This document shows, one piece after another, positions 61,582 to 64,000 of a stretch of 64,000 nt of DNA. Location: NCBI RefSeq assembly GCF_009688945.1, contig NZ_AP021874.1:6510001-6574000 (forward strand), written 5' to 3'. The notes below the pieces were generated by a model. The model did no database searches and was not told the DNA's origin. It saw only the letters and a list, made by a program, of their open reading frames with translations. Each line of letters begins with the position of its first letter. Positions within the stretch are counted from its first letter, which is position 1. Source of the stretch: Desulfosarcina alkanivorans. Its GTDB lineage: Bacteria; Desulfobacterota; Desulfobacteria; Desulfobacterales; Desulfosarcinaceae. The position numbers and the translations under genes are program-made.

Positions 61582-63144
61582 TCATTTCCGGATGCCCAAT
61601 TTTTTCATTCTGGAATCGAATGTGGATCGATTCATGCCGGCATCCCTGGCCGCCCGGGTGACGACCCAGTTGTTCTTTTCAAGAAGGTGGCGGACATAGG
61701 CCTTGTCAAGCGCCTCCCATGTTAAGCCGGTAAAAGGGAAATCCGGTCTGCCCGCCGGGTCGGCAGGTTGCCCGCTCGGTGCACCGTCCGCAAACGGAAG
61801 CGATTCGCCCCCGGGCAGCTGGCGGTGAGCCGGATGCTTGTAATTGTCAGGAAGGTCGGTGACACCCACCATGTCGCCATCCACCGTGCTGAGAATATAT
61901 TTCACGAAATTTTCAAGTTCACGGATATTGCCCGGCCATCGATAATCTACCAGACAGGACAACGCCTCGTCTGAAATACGTTTTTGGAAATGCCCCAATT
62001 CAAGCGATTCCCGCTTGATGAAGTATTTCAGCAACAGGGGGATGTCATTTTTTCGTTCCCGCAGAGGTGGCAGGTGAAGGGGAAGGACATTGAGGCGATA
62101 GTACAGGTCTTCCCTGAATGTTTTTTCTTTCACGGCTTCGTTCAGGTTTTTGTTGGTCGCCGAAATAATCCGTATGTCGATTTTGTGGGTGTTGGATTCT
62201 CCCAGCGGTTTGATTTCCTTGTTTTGAATGACGCGCAGCAGCCGGGACTGCAACAGCCGAGACATATCGCCGATTTCATCCAGGAAAACCGTCCCCCCGG
62301 TAGCGGCCATCAAAAGGCCGGTTTTGTCGTCAGATGCGCCGGTGAATGCTCCTTTTTTGTAGCCGAACAACTCGCTTTCCAGCAGGGTTTCCGGGATGGC
62401 ACTGCAATTTTGAACCACAAACGGCTTATCCTTGCGCGAACTGAGGTTGTGCAGCGCCATGGCGACCAGGTCTTTTCCGGTTCCGCTTTCACCGGTGATC
62501 AGCACAGGAAAGTCCGTTCGTGCGTAATCGCGTACTTTTTTCATCGCTTCCAGGAAGGAGGCGCTCTGGCCGATTATCTGGATCCGGTTCCGGATTTCAC
62601 GGAGGGTCTGCTCGAGTTTGCGGTTCCTGGCAATCTGATCGGTATGCTGCAAGGCGTTGTTTATGGCAATGGCGCCCATATCGACAATGCTTTTCAGAAT
62701 CCGCAGGTAGTGGTCGTCGAGATTCAACCGGCTGCCGCCCGCACTGGTATCAACGATCTGTACGACGCCATAGACCTGCCCGTCTCTCAGGATCAATGGA
62801 AATGCCAGAATCAGGGCGCTCTTCAGCTGCATATGCTTTTCAAAGGCCTTGAAATGACGGGGGTCCTTGCCTCCCTCCGCGATCGTCATCCGGCCATTTT
62901 CCATCACCCATCCGACAATGCTCTTTTCGTCAGCATGGATACTGGCGCCTTTGATGATATCAATTTGCGATGGCCCGCCCAAGGACTCGACACATACAAA
63001 ATGGTCCTTTTCCCTGATCCATATGGAACCGCGCTCGACATTCTGAATTTTTAAAAGCAGTTCCAGAAAGCGCTTCATCAGTCGGGCAGGGTCGAGATCT
63101 TCAAAAAGGACCCTGTAAAAGTTATAGTCGAGGTCATTCATCAT
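61582..63144 (-). CDS. GAF-domain sigma-54-dependent transcriptional activator
   Basis: A 520-residue activator with a GAF sensor domain (about 15-170), an AAA+ domain with Walker A GESGTGKD (218-225), an intact GAFTGA loop (265-270) and Walker B with DE (289-290), and a C-terminal Fis-type helix-turn-helix (VTRAARDAGMNRSTFDSRMKKL). All contact motifs are intact, unlike the regulator at 3681. ATG 63144 (or 63141) is chosen because earlier in-frame residues are unlike the family. The signal bound by GAF is unknown. It is convergent with the radical SAM gene. Confidence 0.9.
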   Translation of the reverse strand: MMNDLDYNFYRVLFEDLDPARLMKRFLELLLKIQNVERGSIWIREKDHFVCVESLGGPSQIDIIKGASIHADEKSIVGWVMENGRMTIAEGGKDPRHFKAFEKHMQLKSALILAFPLILRDGQVYGVVQIVDTSAGGSRLNLDDHYLRILKSIVDMGAIAINNALQHTDQIARNRKLEQTLREIRNRIQIIGQSASFLEAMKKVRDYARTDFPVLITGESGTGKDLVAMALHNLSSRKDKPFVVQNCSAIPETLLESELFGYKKGAFTGASDDKTGLLMAATGGTVFLDEIGDMSRLLQSRLLRVIQNKEIKPLGESNTHKIDIRIISATNKNLNEAVKEKTFREDLYYRLNVLPLHLPPLRERKNDIPLLLKYFIKRESLELGHFQKRISDEALSCLVDYRWPGNIRELENFVKYILSTVDGDMVGVTDLPDNYKHPAHRQLPGGESLPFADGAPSGQPADPAGRPDFPFTGLTWEALDKAYVRHLLEKNNWVVTRAARDAGMNRSTFDSRMKKLGIRK

Positions 63145-63481
63145 GCGAACGCCACAGGCCGTTGAAAAAATAGATGGGGTGAAAAATGCAAGCGCCGGAA
63201 AAGAAAGAAAAGATCGATCCAATGTCGTCTGGATGAATTGTATGACTATTGGGGAGGGCAGTCAATCAAAGGATGCGCTATCGGAAGGTGTGCTGAAAAG
63301 CCGCAAGCGTGTCGGGCGGCTGCCGTTCGAAAGCCGCAGCAAATCACTCCGGTGAATGCGAAAGCCCGTATCAAAACGAAAGTGCCGGATTGATGCCTTT
63401 CACCGGAGCGACCGGGGATGATCCGAATCCATGATTGCCGATCCTATTGAAAGCCCCGTCGCGGCTGTGCCGCATCGCCGG
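63145..63481. other. Intergenic region with a long inverted repeat
   Basis: No gene is supported in this stretch. It holds one inverted repeat (listed separately) and presumably the promoter of the GAF regulator gene, which I could not pinpoint. Confidence 0.35.
63347..63408. repeat. 10-bp inverted repeat with 42-base spacer
   Basis: CTCCGGTGAA (63347-63356) and TTCACCGGAG (63399-63408) are perfect inverted arms between two minus-strand genes. No T-run follows. It could be a terminator-like RNA fold or a binding site. Confidence 0.35.
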
Positions 63482-63850
63482 TCAGGGGACGTGCAGCTCC
63501 TCGGGAAGCCAGTAGGGGACCGGTATGTATTTTTCCGACCGGCCGTAACCAACGTCGAACGTGTCGGCCCTGGGGGCGCCCATGCTGCCGAGATCATTTA
63601 ATTCTTTCCAGACATCAAACGGAAAAGACGTCTGGACCGTTTCCAGCCCATACCCCTTTATGGACATGGGGGGGCCATCGCGTCCGGTGAGCCTTTCATC
63701 GGCAACGCTGCCAGGCTGCCAGGCTGCCATCTCTTCCCAGACATCTAACGGGAAGTAATCCGACGCATGCATCACCGGGACCGCCACACCCGCCAATTGC
63801 ATGATCATCAGGGCGGCAAGCGTCCTTGAAGTTAAGCCTGTTTTTTTCAT
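63482..63850 (-). CDS. Small exported protein with FPxDVW repeats
   Basis: A 122-residue protein with a signal peptide (KKTGLTSRTLAALMIMQLAGVAV) and a mature part with a repeated motif: YFPLDVWEEMAAW and, about 50 residues later, SFPFDVWKELNDL. The motif is also repeated at DNA level. I do not recognise the family. ATG 63850 is chosen because GGAGG lies upstream and the signal peptide begins there. The function is unknown. Confidence 0.6.
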   Translation of the reverse strand: MKKTGLTSRTLAALMIMQLAGVAVPVMHASDYFPLDVWEEMAAWQPGSVADERLTGRDGPPMSIKGYGLETVQTSFPFDVWKELNDLGSMGAPRADTFDVGYGRSEKYIPVPYWLPEELHVP

Positions 63851-64000
63851 CGGTGCCTCCTCTCCTCTGTGGTCACCATCGAGATACCTGTTGACGGACC
63901 GGGCTTTGCTCATCATTCGAGCAGGAGGCGTGCCATAACCTTGAACGATGTATAACTACATGATTAAAATAAAAATTTATTTGTTTTCACGAATGTTTAA

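Noticed and set aside
63143..63355. 70-codon plus-strand open frame upstream of the GAF regulator
   Set aside because: It overlaps the regulator start in antisense and shows no protein-like pattern or ribosome site.
1..64000. tRNA, rRNA, CRISPR or insertion sequence
   Set aside because: I looked along the gaps and found no cloverleaf with CCA-type ends, no spaced direct repeats of CRISPR type and no transposase. A tRNA or Rfam search would be the decisive check.

Overview
The window is GC-rich chromosomal DNA of an anaerobic Gram-negative bacterium, most likely a member of Desulfobacterota (the former Deltaproteobacteria, Desulfosarcina/Desulfococcus-like). The evidence is combined: a tungsten-type aldehyde:ferredoxin oxidoreductase, a B12-dependent (class II) ribonucleotide reductase, a B12-binding radical SAM protein, Fis-type enhancer-binding regulators, an outer-membrane phospholipase A, and a mra/dcw cluster whose MurE carries the meso-diaminopimelate motif. 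I found no rRNA, tRNA, CRISPR array or insertion sequence.

Layout. 1-1.6 kb: the end of a double-ATPase peptide ABC transporter and a small membrane protein. 1.6-5.2 kb (minus): a degenerate sigma-54-type response regulator, then the KtrB and KtrA potassium-uptake proteins, with 8-base (regulator/ktrB) and about 4-base (ktrB/ktrA) junctions. 5.4-14.1 kb (plus): an unusual signalling locus with five receiver domains, one complete Cache histidine kinase, one protein with a histidine box but no recognisable ATPase domain, a SulP anion transporter with a large hydrophilic insert, a cytidylate-kinase-like/BON-like/receiver fusion, and a universal-stress protein. Apart from the divergent regulator, none of these receivers has a visible DNA-binding output. 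14.2-27.6 kb: membrane and ion-stress genes, namely three MscS-family channels, DUF389, ZntB, a DUF599-like protein, PldA and a Ca2+/Na+ antiporter, plus a universal-stress pseudogene.

27.7-42.9 kb: metabolism. It holds nrdJ, glpD, an aldehyde oxidoreductase with a MoaD-like neighbour, serC, hisD, ltaE, HU, a PurH split into two genes, an HD hydrolase and a glyoxalase-II-like protein. 43.2-59.5 kb: the mra/dcw cluster mraZ-rsmH-ftsL-ftsI-murE-murF-mraY-murD-ftsW-murG-murC-ftsQ-ftsA-ftsZ. Many of its junctions overlap, which suggests translational coupling, and murB and ddl are absent. A candidate MraZ operator lies in front of it. 59.5-64 kb: a small repeat-containing protein, the radical SAM protein, a GAF/sigma-54 activator and a small exported protein.

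The most novel part is 5.4-14.1 kb, read as a phosphorelay hub wired to an anion transporter and a stress protein. With the divergent Ktr operon and the channels downstream it looks like an ionic/osmotic stress island. That function is inference from gene content. The individual families are recognised from motifs read by eye, without database searches.
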